A DNA stretch of 64,000 nucleotides. Origin: Candidatus Enterococcus testudinis. Its GTDB lineage: Bacteria; Bacillota; Bacilli; Lactobacillales; Enterococcaceae. A program made the translations under genes and the position numbers. Of the stretch, positions 17,327-26,618 are shown piece by piece. Below the pieces are notes generated by a model. That model had not been told where the DNA came from, ran no database searches, and saw only the letters and a list, made by a program, of their open reading frames with translations. The stretch is taken from assembly GCF_002140915.1 (NCBI RefSeq), contig NZ_NGKU01000001.1, positions 250,302-314,301 on the forward strand, read 5' to 3'. Position 1 is the stretch's first letter. Every line of letters begins with the position of its first letter.

Positions 17327-17908
17327 TCAAGATAATAATTTCTGCCATTCATCTTCTGGTAGCTTTATGTACTTATAACATGTACCTACAGAAACATTGC
17401 ATTTGGTAGAAATAAATTGGATGGTTTCTTTCTTTTCGTAATACAGATGGCGAATCTTCTTGACTGTTTTGGGATCGATTTTTGGACGTCCACCAATTTT
17501 GCCTTTTTTGCGGGCATTGTTCAAGCCCACTAATGTCCGTTCTTTGATCAATGCACGTTCCATGACCGCAAGCCCTTCCATTAGATTGAAATAAATATGG
17601 CCCATCGGTTGACTTGTATCGATGTTCTCTTGAAGAGAAACGAGGTGTATCTGTTTATTCTTCAATAATTCAGTTAATTCAGTCAATTGTCTAGTGGTTT
17701 TGCCGATTCGATGAAGTTCTGAGACTACGAGCATATCACCAGGTTGCATACGGGCTGCCACGGACTCTAAGGTATGACGTTCATCATTTTCTTCGAGTGA
17801 ATGTGTATCGTGAAAAAACTCGTGACAACCAAATTGTTTCAATTTGATCAACTGTTCACTTGCGTCGTTATCCATAATCGTAGTGCGGGCGTAGCCAATG
17901 ACTTTCAT
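17327..17908 (-). CDS. Serine-recombinase (resolvase) family protein lacking the catalytic serine
   Basis: A 193-residue protein with the full resolvase/invertase layout. It has a catalytic-fold domain (1 to about 135), a long E-helix (AVMERALIKERTLVGLNNARKKG) and a C-terminal Hin-type helix-turn-helix (RPKIDPKTVKK to SVGTCYKYIK). Compared with gamma-delta resolvase, Arg-8, Arg-44, Arg-67 and the ER pair are kept. However, the nucleophile position in GYARTTIM is Thr-10 instead of Ser, the usual DR is HR (His-66) and the second Arg is Lys-70. ATG 17908 follows AGGGGA. There are no transposon genes beside it, and it sits between gpmA and rpiA. It is probably a domesticated DNA-binding protein; slow Thr catalysis is not excluded. 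Confidence 0.82.
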   Translation of the reverse strand: MKVIGYARTTIMDNDASEQLIKLKQFGCHEFFHDTHSLEENDERHTLESVAARMQPGDMLVVSELHRIGKTTRQLTELTELLKNKQIHLVSLQENIDTSQPMGHIYFNLMEGLAVMERALIKERTLVGLNNARKKGKIGGRPKIDPKTVKKIRHLYYEKKETIQFISTKCNVSVGTCYKYIKLPEDEWQKLLS

Positions 17909-17934
17909 AGGTCCCCTGCCTTTCTTTTTATTAA

Positions 17935-17943
17935 AATATAGCA
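17935..17943 (-). promoter_or_regulatory. Extended -10 promoter of the recombinase-like gene
   Basis: On the minus strand TGC followed by TATATT, about 27 nt before the start codon. The -35 region is weak. Confidence 0.45.
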
Positions 17944-17973
17944 TAATCCATGTATAAACGATAGGGCAATTTG

Positions 17974-18003
17974 CACAAAAAATAAAATATGTGATTTTTT
18001 GTG
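17974..18003. promoter_or_regulatory. 30-bp inverted repeat upstream of the recombinase-like gene
   Basis: CACAAAAAAT (17974-17983) and ATTTTTTGTG (17994-18003) are perfect 10-bp arms around a 10-nt AT-rich centre. The length and layout resemble a dimer site of serine recombinases. It lies just upstream of that gene's -35 region, where a regulator could act. Confidence 0.55.
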
Positions 18004-18029
18004 AATAAAAGAGGGTGGTTTTCCCCTCT
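18004..18029 (-). terminator. Terminator after rpiA
   Basis: On the minus strand AGAGGG, an 8-nt loop and CCCTCT, followed by TTTTATT. It begins two bases from the rpiA stop codon. Confidence 0.75.
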
Positions 18030-18030
18030 G

Positions 18031-18708
18031 TTATTCACGAACATGGCTTGCAGCAGGTCCATCTGGTTGACCAACGATGATCGTGTGGACCATATCCAAG
18101 AATAAACCGTGTTCCACCACGCCCACTGTGCTGTCTAAATCAGCAGCCAGTGCTTCTGGGTCTGTGATGCTTTGCAAATGAAGATCAATGATATAGTTAT
18201 GGCAATCCGTTTTGACAGGTGTCCCATCTTCAGCGGTGCGCAGTTTTGGCTGATAGCCTTTCTTTTCAAAAAGGTTGAATACTTGCTGGCTGCCGTAAGG
18301 GATGACCTCCACAGGTAATGGGAAAGCACCTAGTGTATCGACCATTTTCGACTCATCTACGATCCACAATACTTTTTTCGAATAAGTGGCGACGATTTTT
18401 TCAAATAGCAAAGCAGCGCCGCCGCCTTTGATGCCATGATAATCACTGCTGATTTCATCCGCACCATCGATCGTCAAGTCGACAACATCCACTTCATCAA
18501 TGGTACGAACTGGAATACCTAAAGATTCAGCTTGTTTTTTTGACGCGAAAGAAGTAGGTACACCAATGATCGATAACTGCTCTTCTTTCACGCGGCGTCC
18601 AAGTTCTTCAATCATATAGTAAGCTGTAGAACCCGTACCTAGTCCTACTACCATGCCATCTTTTACATAACCGGCTGCCTCAATGCCGACCATTTCTTTT
18701 AAATTCAT
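18031..18708 (-). CDS. rpiA: Ribose-5-phosphate isomerase A
   Basis: Interconverts ribose 5-phosphate and ribulose 5-phosphate, joining nucleoside-derived ribose to the pentose phosphate pathway. It has 225 residues. Motifs are [13 protein letters not shown] (phosphate loop), TIDGADEI (catalytic Asp), [14 protein letters not shown] (catalytic Glu and Lys) and the C-terminal [11 protein letters not shown] 18708 follows GGCGGG. On the minus strand TATAAT (18746-18751) is the likely -10. It is monocistronic, with its own terminator. Confidence 0.95.
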   Translation of the reverse strand: MNLKEMVGIEAAGYVKDGMVVGLGTGSTAYYMIEELGRRVKEEQLSIIGVPTSFASKKQAESLGIPVRTIDEVDVVDLTIDGADEISSDYHGIKGGGAALLFEKIVATYSKKVLWIVDESKMVDTLGAFPLPVEVIPYGSQQVFNLFEKKGYQPKLRTAEDGTPVKTDCHNYIIDLHLQSITDPEALAADLDSTVGVVEHGLFLDMVHTIIVGQPDGPAASHVRE

Positions 18709-18843
18709 TTTTTACCCGCCTTTACACATTCATTTGATGCTTTCTATTATAATAGAAGAAGCGAGAAAAAGAACGTCCGAATCAAAATAATTTTTTGTTG
18801 GATGAATTTAGACTGCGAAGGTAAAAAAGGGGCGGACAAACAG

Positions 18844-18872
18844 TTGACAGCCTGGCTCAAGCATGGTATTCT
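18844..18872 (+). promoter_or_regulatory. Strong promoter of the str operon
   Basis: TTGACA (18844-18849), 17-nt spacer, TATTCT (18867-18872) with an extended TGG before it. Confidence 0.85.
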
Positions 18873-18894
18873 ATCAAAGGTGCTTTATCTACAG

Positions 18895-18968
18895 GTCTCT
18901 CGATGGAGACGTGCTGACTGTCTATCAAAGCATAGTTTGATACGAATGCAGGAACTGCATTATTTTTT
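18895..18968 (+). promoter_or_regulatory. str-operon leader with an attenuator-like terminator
   Basis: Three hairpins occur in order: GTCTC/GAGAC (18895-18910), TATCAAA/TTTGATA (18923-18942) and AATGCAG/CTGCATT (18945-18961), the last followed by ATTTTTT. The third is a complete intrinsic terminator about 70 nt before rpsL, so transcription of the operon could be attenuated. Confidence 0.65.
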
Positions 18969-19036
18969 ATCGCAAAAAAAGAACCACCTGGATGTGTGGG
19001 ACTATAAAGCGAATCAAGGAAGGAGGACAACTAGGG

Positions 19037-19450
19037 ATGCCTACAATTAATCAATTAGTACGTAAACCTCGTAAATCCAAGGTTGAAAAATCAAATTCAC
19101 CAGCATTGAACAAAGGATATAACAGTTTCAAGAAAGCTCAAACGAATGTTAACTCACCTCAAAAGCGTGGGGTAGCTACTCGTGTGGGAACAATGACACC
19201 GAAAAAACCGAACTCGGCTCTACGTAAATATGCACGTGTTCGTTTGTCAAACTTGATTGAAGTGACAGCTTATATTCCAGGTATTGGTCATAACTTACAA
19301 GAACATAGCGTGGTATTGCTACGTGGTGGACGTGTAAAAGACTTACCAGGGGTACGTTACCATATCGTTCGTGGTGCATTGGATACAGCCGGCGTTAACG
19401 ACCGTAAACAATCTCGTTCTAAATATGGAACAAAACGTCCTAAAGCTTAA
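19037..19450 (+). CDS. rpsL: 30S ribosomal protein S12
   Basis: Decoding-centre protein, 137 residues, of the longer Gram-positive form with an insertion around residues 26-40. The streptomycin-determining segments TPKKPNS (Lys-56, equal to E. coli Lys-42) and [10 protein letters not shown] (Lys-101, equal to Lys-87) are the susceptible type. I chose ATG 19037 ([11 protein letters not shown]), with AAGGAGGACAAC upstream; the frame is open further up. First gene of rpsL-rpsG-fusA. Confidence 0.97.
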   Translation: MPTINQLVRKPRKSKVEKSNSPALNKGYNSFKKAQTNVNSPQKRGVATRVGTMTPKKPNSALRKYARVRLSNLIEVTAYIPGIGHNLQEHSVVLLRGGRVKDLPGVRYHIVRGALDTAGVNDRKQSRSKYGTKRPKA

Positions 19451-19520
19451 TCTTTAACATATAACGATCAAATGAATCGTATTTAAATCAGAACTGATAT
19501 TTCGGAAGGAGGAGTTACGG

Positions 19521-19991
19521 ATGCCTCGTAAAGGTCCTGTTGCAAAACGTGATGTTTTACCAGATCCTATTTATAACTCAAAATTAGTAACTCGTTTGAT
19601 CAACCGTGTAATGGTTGATGGTAAACGCGGTGTTGCTGCAAATATTATCTATAATGCTTTTGGCATTATCAAAGAATCTACAGGTAATGATCCATTGGAA
19701 GTTTTCGAACAAGCAATGAAAAACATTATGCCTGTATTGGAAGTTAAAGCTCGTCGTGTCGGCGGATCTAACTACCAAGTCCCTGTAGAAGTACGTCCAG
19801 AACGTCGTACAACTTTAGGTTTGCGTTGGGTCGTTAACTACGCACGTTTGCGTGGCGAACACACAATGGAAGAACGTTTAGCGAAAGAAATCATGGATGC
19901 TGCCAACAACACTGGTGCTTCTGTGAAAAAACGCGAAGACACACACAAAATGGCGGAAGCCAACCGCGCATTTGCTCACTATCGTTGGTAA
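19521..19991 (+). CDS. rpsG: 30S ribosomal protein S7
   Basis: Primary 16S 3'-domain assembly protein, 156 residues, starting [16 protein letters not shown] with RBS GGAAGGAGG. The [14 protein letters not shown] rRNA-binding segment and C-terminal [10 protein letters not shown] are typical. It lies 70 nt after rpsL in the str operon. S7 is the translational repressor of this operon in E. coli; whether that holds here is unknown. Confidence 0.97.
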   Translation: MPRKGPVAKRDVLPDPIYNSKLVTRLINRVMVDGKRGVAANIIYNAFGIIKESTGNDPLEVFEQAMKNIMPVLEVKARRVGGSNYQVPVEVRPERRTTLGLRWVVNYARLRGEHTMEERLAKEIMDAANNTGASVKKREDTHKMAEANRAFAHYRW

Positions 19992-20073
19992 GATCCTCAC
20001 TGCTTTTTAATTGAAGGTACTGAGATACGACCTTAACGCAAGTTAAGTATGAATGAGAGGGGAACAACCTAGA

Positions 20074-22158
20074 ATGGCAAGAGAATTTTCGCTAGAAAAA
20101 ACTCGTAATATCGGAATCATGGCCCACGTTGATGCTGGTAAAACAACAACAACTGAACGTATCCTTTATTACACTGGTAAAATCCATAAAATTGGTGAAA
20201 CACATGAAGGTGCTTCTCAAATGGACTGGATGGAACAAGAACAAGAACGCGGAATCACAATCACTTCTGCTGCGACAACTGCGCAATGGAAAGAAAACCG
20301 CGTAAACATCATCGACACACCAGGACACGTGGACTTCACAATCGAAGTGCAACGTTCATTGCGTGTATTAGATGGTGCTGTAACAGTTTTGGACTCACAA
20401 TCAGGTGTTGAACCCCAAACTGAAACAGTATGGCGTCAAGCGACAGATTACCGCGTACCACGTGTTGTTTTCTGTAACAAAATGGACAAGATTGGTGCAG
20501 ACTTCTTATACTCTGTATCTACTTTACATGACCGCTTGCAAGCAAACGCGCATCCAATCCAATTACCAATTGGTGCGGAAGATGACTTCGTCGGTATCAT
20601 CGACTTAGTTAAAATGAAAGCTGAAATGTATACAAATGACTTAGGAACTGAAATCCAAGAGACTGAAATTCCTGAAGATTATATCGAATTAGCTGAAGAA
20701 TGGCGCGAAAAATTAATCGAAGCTGTTGCTGATACTGACGAAGAACTAATGATGAAATTCTTGGACGGTGAAGAAATCACTGAAGCAGAATTGAAAGCTG
20801 GTATCCGTCAAGCAACGTTAACAGTTGACTTTTTCCCTGTACTTTGTGGATCTGCCTTCAAAAACAAAGGGGTTCAAATGATGTTGGATGCAGTCATTGA
20901 CTATCTTCCTTCACCACTTGATGTTCCTGCGATCAAAGGGATCAATCCTAAGACAGACGAAGAAACTGATCGTCCAGCTGACGATGAAGCACCATTTGCT
21001 TCATTGGCATTTAAAGTAATGACTGACCCATTCGTAGGTCGTTTGACATTCTTCCGTGTGTATTCAGGTGTCTTGAACTCTGGATCATATGTCTTGAATG
21101 CATCAAAAGACAAACGCGAACGTATCGGTCGTATCCTGCAAATGCATGCCAACACACGTGCTGAGATCCAAACGGTTTACTCAGGCGATATCGCGGCAGC
21201 AGTTGGTTTGAAAGATACAACAACAGGCGATACATTGTGTGATGAAAAATCACCAGTTATCCTTGAATCAATCGAATTCCCAGAACCAGTTATCGAAGTC
21301 GCTGTTGAACCTAAATCAAAAGCTGACCAAGATAAAATGGGGATTGCTTTACAAAAACTTGCTGAAGAAGATCCATCATTCCGTGTGGAAACAAACGCTG
21401 AAACTGGCGAAACTGTTATTGCTGGTATGGGAGAACTTCACTTGGACGTCTTAGTTGACCGTATGCGTCGCGAATTTAAAGTTGAAGCAAACGTAGGTGC
21501 GCCTCAAGTTTCTTATCGTGAAACATTCCGTGCAGCAACACAAGCGGAAGGTAAATTTGTACGTCAGTCTGGTGGTAAAGGTCAATACGGTCACGTATGG
21601 GTCGAATTTACACCAAACGAAGAAGGTAAAGGCTTCGAATTCGAAAACGCGATCGTCGGTGGTGTGGTTCCTCGTGAATACATCCCAGCGGTTGAAAAAG
21701 GTCTTGAAGACTCAATGGCAAACGGTGTATTAGCCGGTTATCCATTAGTAGACATCAAAGCAAAACTTTATGATGGTTCATACCATGATGTCGATTCAAG
21801 TGAAACTGCCTTCCGTGTTGCAGCATCTATGGCTTTACGTGCTGCTGCTAAGAAAGCAAACCCAGTTATTCTTGAACCTATGATGAAAGTTGTTATCACT
21901 GTCCCTGAAGATTACTTAGGTGATGTAATGGGTCACGTAACAGCACGTCGTGGACGTGTAGAAGGAATGGAAGCACATGGTAATTCACAAATCGTGAATG
22001 CAATCGTACCATTGGCTGAAATGTTCGGCTATGCAACTACATTACGTTCATCAACACAAGGTCGCGGTACGTTCATGATGACATTTGATCACTATGAAGA
22101 TGTACCAAAATCTGTTCAAGAAGAAATCATCAAGAAAAACGGCGGCAAAGCTGAATAA
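20074..22158 (+). CDS. fusA: Elongation factor G
   Basis: Translocation GTPase, 694 residues. G-motifs: [15 protein letters not shown] (G1), RGITITSAA (G2), DTPGHVDF (G3) and NKMDKIGAD (G4). Domains II to V follow, including QYGHVWVEF and the C-terminal [14 protein letters not shown] chose ATG 20074 ([14 protein letters not shown]) after GAGAGGGGAA; an in-frame ATG lies at 20053. The gene continues the str operon, and a 147-nt gap with a hairpin separates it from tuf. Confidence 0.97.
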   Translation: MAREFSLEKTRNIGIMAHVDAGKTTTTERILYYTGKIHKIGETHEGASQMDWMEQEQERGITITSAATTAQWKENRVNIIDTPGHVDFTIEVQRSLRVLDGAVTVLDSQSGVEPQTETVWRQATDYRVPRVVFCNKMDKIGADFLYSVSTLHDRLQANAHPIQLPIGAEDDFVGIIDLVKMKAEMYTNDLGTEIQETEIPEDYIELAEEWREKLIEAVADTDEELMMKFLDGEEITEAELKAGIRQATLTVDFFPVLCGSAFKNKGVQMMLDAVIDYLPSPLDVPAIKGINPKTDEETDRPADDEAPFASLAFKVMTDPFVGRLTFFRVYSGVLNSGSYVLNASKDKRERIGRILQMHANTRAEIQTVYSGDIAAAVGLKDTTTGDTLCDEKSPVILESIEFPEPVIEVAVEPKSKADQDKMGIALQKLAEEDPSFRVETNAETGETVIAGMGELHLDVLVDRMRREFKVEANVGAPQVSYRETFRAATQAEGKFVRQSGGKGQYGHVWVEFTPNEEGKGFEFENAIVGGVVPREYIPAVEKGLEDSMANGVLAGYPLVDIKAKLYDGSYHDVDSSETAFRVAASMALRAAAKKANPVILEPMMKVVITVPEDYLGDVMGHVTARRGRVEGMEAHGNSQIVNAIVPLAEMFGYATTLRSSTQGRGTFMMTFDHYEDVPKSVQEEIIKKNGGKAE

Positions 22159-22239
22159 TTGATGAAACGATACGAAATTCATCAAAACGCTATATTTTTT
22201 TGAGAGTTTCGTGTACAATATTATCGATGATAAGGGATG

Positions 22240-22255
22240 GGGAGCATCTGCTCCC
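22240..22255 (+). repeat. Hairpin in the fusA-tuf intergenic leader
   Basis: GGGAGCA and TGCTCCC form a 7-bp stem with a 2-nt loop, and no T-run directly follows. A TACAAT at about 22214 could be the -10 of an internal tuf promoter, but its -35 is poor. Confidence 0.4.
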
Positions 22256-22305
22256 TACCTATCAAAATATAAAAATAATCTTTTTTTTAGGAGGAACATT
22301 TTAAA

Positions 22306-23493
22306 ATGGCAAAAGAAAAATTTGACCGTTCTAAACCCCACGTTAACATTGGTACGATCGGACACGTTGACCATGGTAAAACTACACTTACAGCTGCAAT
22401 CACAACTGTATTAGCTAAAAAAGGCTTGGCAAAAGCATCTGCTTATGACCAAATCGATGGCGCTCCAGAAGAACGCGAACGCGGAATCACTATCTCTACA
22501 GCGCACGTTGAGTATGAAACAGAAGCACGTCACTATGCTCACGTTGACTGCCCAGGACACGCGGACTACGTTAAAAACATGATCACTGGTGCTGCTCAAA
22601 TGGACGGCGCGATCTTAGTAGTATCTGCTGCTGATGGTCCTATGCCTCAAACACGCGAACACATCTTGTTATCTCGTAACGTTGGTGTACCATACATCGT
22701 TGTTTTCTTAAACAAAATGGATATGGTCGATGACGAAGAATTACTTGAATTAGTTGAAATGGAAGTTCGTGACTTATTGTCAGAATATGACTTCCCAGGC
22801 GACGATGTTCCTGTAATCGCTGGTTCTGCTTTGAAAGCTCTTGAAGGCGAAGAATCATACGAAGAAAAAATCTTAGAATTGATGGCTGCAGTTGACGAAT
22901 ACGTTCCAACTCCAGAACGTGACACTGACAAACCATTCATGATGCCAGTCGAAGACGTATTCTCAATCACTGGACGTGGTACTGTTGCTACAGGCCGTGT
23001 GGAACGTGGACAAGTTCGCGTTGGTGATGAAGTTGAAATCGTTGGTATTGCTGAAGCAACTGCGAAAACAACTGTAACTGGTGTTGAAATGTTCCGTAAA
23101 TTGTTAGACTATGCTGAAGCAGGGGATAACATTGGTGCATTACTACGTGGTGTAGCTCGTGAAGACATCCAACGTGGACAAGTATTAGCTAAAGCTGGTA
23201 CAATCACACCTCATACAAAATTTAAAGCTGAAGTTTACGTTTTAACAAAGGAAGAAGGCGGACGTCACACTCCTTTCTTCACTAACTACCGTCCTCAGTT
23301 CTACTTCCGTACAACTGACGTAACTGGTGTTGTTGAATTACCAGAAGGCACTGAAATGGTTATGCCTGGTGATAACGTAACAATCGACGTTGAATTGATC
23401 CACCCAATCGCTATCGAAGACGGAACTCGTTTCTCTATTCGTGAAGGCGGACGTACTGTTGGTTCAGGCGTTGTAACTTCAATCCAAGCTTAA
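22306..23493 (+). CDS. tuf: Elongation factor Tu
   Basis: Delivers aminoacyl-tRNA to the ribosome. It has 395 residues: G1 [12 protein letters not shown]2 [13 protein letters not shown]3 [13 protein letters not shown]4 NKMDMVDD, then the two beta-barrel domains with RGGRTVG-type ending ([12 protein letters not shown]). RBS AGGAGGAAC precedes ATG 22306. Codon use is strongly biased, as expected for one of the most abundant proteins. A perfect terminator follows. Confidence 0.98.
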   Translation: MAKEKFDRSKPHVNIGTIGHVDHGKTTLTAAITTVLAKKGLAKASAYDQIDGAPEERERGITISTAHVEYETEARHYAHVDCPGHADYVKNMITGAAQMDGAILVVSAADGPMPQTREHILLSRNVGVPYIVVFLNKMDMVDDEELLELVEMEVRDLLSEYDFPGDDVPVIAGSALKALEGEESYEEKILELMAAVDEYVPTPERDTDKPFMMPVEDVFSITGRGTVATGRVERGQVRVGDEVEIVGIAEATAKTTVTGVEMFRKLLDYAEAGDNIGALLRGVAREDIQRGQVLAKAGTITPHTKFKAEVYVLTKEEGGRHTPFFTNYRPQFYFRTTDVTGVVELPEGTEMVMPGDNVTIDVELIHPIAIEDGTRFSIREGGRTVGSGVVTSIQA

Positions 23494-23505
23494 TTAGATT
23501 GAATC

Positions 23506-23539
23506 AAAAAGCAGAAGCGCATGCGCTTCTGCTTTTTTT
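23506..23539. terminator. Bidirectional terminator between tuf and the nitroreductase gene
   Basis: AAAAAGCAGAAGCGC and its exact complement are separated by AT and followed by a T-run. The stem is perfect and works for both converging genes. Confidence 0.95.
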
Positions 23540-23542
23540 GCG

Positions 23543-24268
23543 TTATTTCGTTAAATGCTGATCTTTCAAAAATTGATCAAATCCTTGATCGGGTGTATGG
23601 CTGTAGAAACCAGCGAATTTGTCAGACCATGTTTTTGTCTCTCTGGCTTCCCCGAAGGCAGTCATGGTTTTATCATAAGCTGTGATGAGTTCAGTAGAGT
23701 AAGGCTGATAGCCATTGTAATGGATGACTGCTGTTTCAGGTAATCTCGGTTTGACCTTCATCTCAACGATGGGTTTACCGATACTTAACCCAGCAACTGG
23801 ATAAACATAGTCTGGTAAATGAAGCAAATCGGCAATTTTTTGACTATCTTTTCTGACACTGCCGGAGATGACGGTACCCAAACCTAGAGACTCGGCAGCA
23901 ATTGATGCAGATTGCAATGCGATACTCGCATCTGTGGTAGCAATCAAAAGCGGTTGATAGCCTTCGTCAATCAAATACGGGGTGTCCTTCCTATCGGCGA
24001 CTTGTTTGGTCCGTTGCAAGTCTGCCAAAAACAGCAAGAAAACAGAACTTGCAGCGATATGCGGGTTACCTGGATTCCAGGCGACCAGTTGTTCGCGAAT
24101 CGTAGGATCGTCAATCACGATGATTGAATACGCCTGGCCGTTCATCCAACTTGGTGCTTGGCGCGCTGCTTGTAAAATTGCTTGCAGTTGTTCATTTGGC
24201 AGTTGATGATCGGTATCGAATTGGCGGTATGTTCGGTGGTTTTGTAAAAGTTTAATGGTTTCGTTCAT
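23543..24268 (-). CDS. NADPH-dependent nitroreductase-family oxidoreductase (NfsA/FRP type)
   Basis: FMN-binding oxidoreductase of 241 residues. The start MNETIKLLQNHRTYRQFD is the family N-terminus (HRSxRxF). Ser/Asn flavin contacts follow in APSWMNGQAYSIIVI, and the GLGTVISGSVRKD and VAGLSIGKP segments are typical of NfsA/FRP. ATG 24268 lies inside the end of the upstream regulator gene (17-nt overlap) with AAAGGAG before it, so the two are translationally coupled. This links the enzyme to the B6-type regulator, though its own substrate is unknown. Confidence 0.88.
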   Translation of the reverse strand: MNETIKLLQNHRTYRQFDTDHQLPNEQLQAILQAARQAPSWMNGQAYSIIVIDDPTIREQLVAWNPGNPHIAASSVFLLFLADLQRTKQVADRKDTPYLIDEGYQPLLIATTDASIALQSASIAAESLGLGTVISGSVRKDSQKIADLLHLPDYVYPVAGLSIGKPIVEMKVKPRLPETAVIHYNGYQPYSTELITAYDKTMTAFGEARETKTWSDKFAGFYSHTPDQGFDQFLKDQHLTK

Positions 24269-25694
24269 TTGATTGCTCCTTTAGTTGGGTTGTGATTGTT
24301 CGAAAACGCTCTATAAATAAGGCCTGTTCATCTGCTGCTAATCGCGTGTAATTGATACGTAAAGCACTTGTTTCATTGCTAAAGAGAAACGCTGGGGCAA
24401 TCAACAGGTTGTGGCGCAAGAAAACCTGCCAATCACTGCGGCGCAAAGGGGCATGACGCCAACGGAGCCAGAAATAAAGCCCGCCTTTGATTGATTGCCA
24501 TTGCCAATCCTCTCTGAAAGGCAAAAGTGCAGCCTCAAGTGCTGCTTTTCTTTCGGACATCTCTTGCAACAGTACATGCTGTTGAGAAACATAAGCGGGA
24601 GATTGCAACGCGATATTTGCCAACATTTGTGGAAAGATCGTTGTATCGATAGCCATACGCCGTTTGGCTTGTGCAAATTGCTCTGCCAAGGCTTCAGGGG
24701 CCAATAGCCAACCGATTTTGATCGTGGATCCCAGCAGTTTTGATAAAGACCCTAAATAAATGACCGTTTCAGGGGCCAATGCCTTCAGTTTAGGTGGTGT
24801 CTCGGTCAATGCCAACTCGCCAAACACATCATCTTCAATAATTGGTACTTGATAACTTTGGCAGAGAGAAATAATCGTCTTGCGGCGGTTCAAGCTCATC
24901 GTATGGCCCGTTGGATTTTGATAACTCGGGTTCAAATAGACGAACTTGATTTTCCTTTCCTTCAACGCTCGAGCCAATGCATTCGGCAACATGCCTTCAT
25001 CATCTTGTGGAATGCCGACCAATTGCACGTTCATCGTTGAAAAAAGTGGCAAAGAAAATAGAAAAGATGGATCTTCAGTCGCGATACAATCGCCAGCGTG
25101 CAGCAATACTTGCATCAATAGGGTGATACCTTGCGTAGAGCCAGCTGTGATCACCAACTTTTGCCCATTTGCAGACAAACCGAAGGCGTCGACCAAATGG
25201 CGCAGCAATGTGTCTTCTAACGGCCGATAACCTGAAGGTGTTACCTGTTGATGTTCTGTCCGAATGTCTTCCCAAGTAAAAGCGGGGAAAGCGAAATCTG
25301 GAATCAACGCAGGCGGTAAATCGCCAGTATATAAATCTAACACATGCGGTTGTTGACGCAATTGTTGGATCTCGGTGACAAATGGGTCTTGCTGCAAATA
25401 AGGACTGTCTAGAGACGCCCGTAAGTATGACAGTGGCGCTTGCCTACTGCCCCAACGCCCTTCTAAGACTTTGGATCCGCTGCCTTGTTTTCTGGAGATC
25501 CAGCCAAGACTTCTCAGTTCATCTAATGCTTTGACAACTGTGGAGCGATTCACAGCAAAACGAGCTGCGAGTTCTCTTTCTGGCGGCAAACGATCACCGG
25601 GACCATATGTGCCGCTTTGAATTTGGTCAATGAAATAGGTAACGATCTGTTGATAAAACGGCTGCTGGCTCGTTTTATCGACTGTGAATGTCAT
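24252..25694 (-). CDS. pdxR: MocR-family regulator (GntR HTH plus aminotransferase-like domain), probable PdxR
   Basis: 480 residues. The N-terminal winged helix of the GntR type (QQIVTYFIDQIQSGTYGPGDRLPPERELAARF, about 15-46) joins a fold-type-I aminotransferase domain. The PLP lysine is in YLGSLSKLLGSTIKIGW; the PLP-stacking and Asp/Asn contacts are in LNPSYQNPTGH and IIEDDVFGEL. MocR proteins named PdxR control vitamin B6 genes by sensing PLP. Here it is divergent from a pyridoxine-kinase-type gene and an ECF S-component, which supports that role. RBS AAAGGTGGG precedes ATG 25694. The symbol rests on context. Confidence 0.8.
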   Translation of the reverse strand: MTFTVDKTSQQPFYQQIVTYFIDQIQSGTYGPGDRLPPERELAARFAVNRSTVVKALDELRSLGWISRKQGSGSKVLEGRWGSRQAPLSYLRASLDSPYLQQDPFVTEIQQLRQQPHVLDLYTGDLPPALIPDFAFPAFTWEDIRTEHQQVTPSGYRPLEDTLLRHLVDAFGLSANGQKLVITAGSTQGITLLMQVLLHAGDCIATEDPSFLFSLPLFSTMNVQLVGIPQDDEGMLPNALARALKERKIKFVYLNPSYQNPTGHTMSLNRRKTIISLCQSYQVPIIEDDVFGELALTETPPKLKALAPETVIYLGSLSKLLGSTIKIGWLLAPEALAEQFAQAKRRMAIDTTIFPQMLANIALQSPAYVSQQHVLLQEMSERKAALEAALLPFREDWQWQSIKGGLYFWLRWRHAPLRRSDWQVFLRHNLLIAPAFLFSNETSALRINYTRLAADEQALFIERFRTITTQLKEQSNERNH

Positions 25695-25732
25695 AGCGAC
25701 CCACCTTTCTATAATTGGATGGTTCTAAAATA

Positions 25733-25774
25733 AGCCAAATGGCTCTTTTCGTCAAGAGGGAGATTGTCTATACT
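25733..25774 (+). promoter_or_regulatory. Divergent control region of pdxR and pdxK
   Basis: AGCCA and TGGCT (25733-25744) form an inverted repeat with a 2-nt centre between the two genes. TATACT (25769-25774) is the likely -10 of pdxK, with a poor -35, as expected for an activated promoter. On the minus strand TTGGCT within the repeat could be the -35 of pdxR, so one protein could control both directions. Confidence 0.5.
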
Positions 25775-25796
25775 GGGAAAAAAGGAGTGGATGTAC

Positions 25797-26618
25797 ATGA
25801 AAAAAGTTTTAACGATCGCCGGTTCTGATTCAACTGGTGGTGCTGGAATAGAAGCAGATTTGAAGACATTTCAAGAGTACGGGACTTTCGGGTTCGCCTC
25901 TTTGGCGTCGATCGTCACAATGGACCCAACGATAGGGTGGCAACATGAGGTCACATCCATCACAGCTGAGCTGTTGGAGAAGCAATTGATTTCTGCTTTA
26001 GCAGGAGAAGCAATGGATGCCGTCAAAACAGGGATGATGGGAAATGAAGAAAATATCAAAGTCGCTGCGCGCGTGATTAAAGCGCATCAAATCAAACAAG
26101 TCGTGATTGATCCTGTGATTGCTTGTAAAGGAACAGCAAATATTTTGCAGCCGAAAAGTGTGGATGCCATTATTACAGATTTGCTGCCGTTAGCTGATAT
26201 TGCCACACCTAATTTAGTGGAAGCGGGGATTCTATCAGGATTGGGCGATCTGGAGACAGTGGATGACATGAAAGCAGCGGCCGAAAACATTTATCGATTG
26301 GGCGCAAAACATGTCGTCGTAAAAGGCGGGCATCGTCTTCAGGCTGATCAAGCAGTGGATATCTTCTATGATGGAAAGCAATTCACCGTTTTAGCAGGTG
26401 AACGCATTGATTCAGATTTTAACCACGGTGCGGGTTGTACATTCTCAGCTGCGATTGCTGCAGGATTAGCCAAAGGGTGGACAGTCCTTGAAAGTGTCCA
26501 AACTGCCAAAGCATTTGTTGCAGCCGCGATCAAGCAAGGTGTCTTGATCAATCCATATGTAGGACATGTCTGGCACGGCGCGTATAATCAAGCAGAAAGA
26601 AGGATGGATCATGCGTAA
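25797..26618 (+). CDS. pdxK: Pyridoxine/pyridoxal kinase of the ThiD-like type
   Basis: Ribokinase-superfamily kinase, 273 residues. It starts KVLTIAGSDSTGGAGIEADLK, the ThiD/PdxK-like substrate loop, and ends with the anion hole NHGAGCTFSAAI, whose Cys replaces the usual Ala-Asp-style pocket as in Bacillus PdxK. VKTGMMGN and VVKGGH motifs are present. Sequence alone cannot separate HMP(-P) kinase (ThiD) from B6 kinase. No thiamin genes are near, and the neighbours are a MocR regulator and an S-component, so B6 is favoured. ATG 25797 follows AAAGGAGTGG; ATG 25791 is too close to it. Confidence 0.8.
   Translation: MKKVLTIAGSDSTGGAGIEADLKTFQEYGTFGFASLASIVTMDPTIGWQHEVTSITAELLEKQLISALAGEAMDAVKTGMMGNEENIKVAARVIKAHQIKQVVIDPVIACKGTANILQPKSVDAIITDLLPLADIATPNLVEAGILSGLGDLETVDDMKAAAENIYRLGAKHVVVKGGHRLQADQAVDIFYDGKQFTVLAGERIDSDFNHGAGCTFSAAIAAGLAKGWTVLESVQTAKAFVAAAIKQGVLINPYVGHVWHGAYNQAERRMDHA

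Larger units (their letters stand above)
18709..19036. other. rpiA/rpsL divergent region and long str-operon leader
   Basis: This 328-nt stretch holds the rpiA promoter (minus), the rpsL promoter at 18844-18872 and a leader of about 155 nt with three hairpins, the last terminator-like. No credible coding sequence lies in it; the 82-codon open frame across it has no family features. Confidence 0.8.

Noticed and set aside
17327-17944. Possible transposon, prophage or DNA-inversion system around the resolvase-like gene.
   Set aside because: No transposase, phage gene or second matching site is visible, and flanking genes are housekeeping with intact terminators.
18802-19050. An 82-codon open frame in the rpsL leader.
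   Set aside because: No RBS or family features; it crosses the promoter and all three leader hairpins and runs out of frame into rpsL.
19037-19450. Streptomycin-resistance substitutions in S12.
   Set aside because: The lysines equal to E. coli Lys-42 and Lys-87 are both present.
20092-22970. Long antisense open frames opposite fusA, tuf and several ribosomal genes.
   Set aside because: They mirror strongly biased codon use of the sense genes, lack an RBS and have low-complexity compositions.
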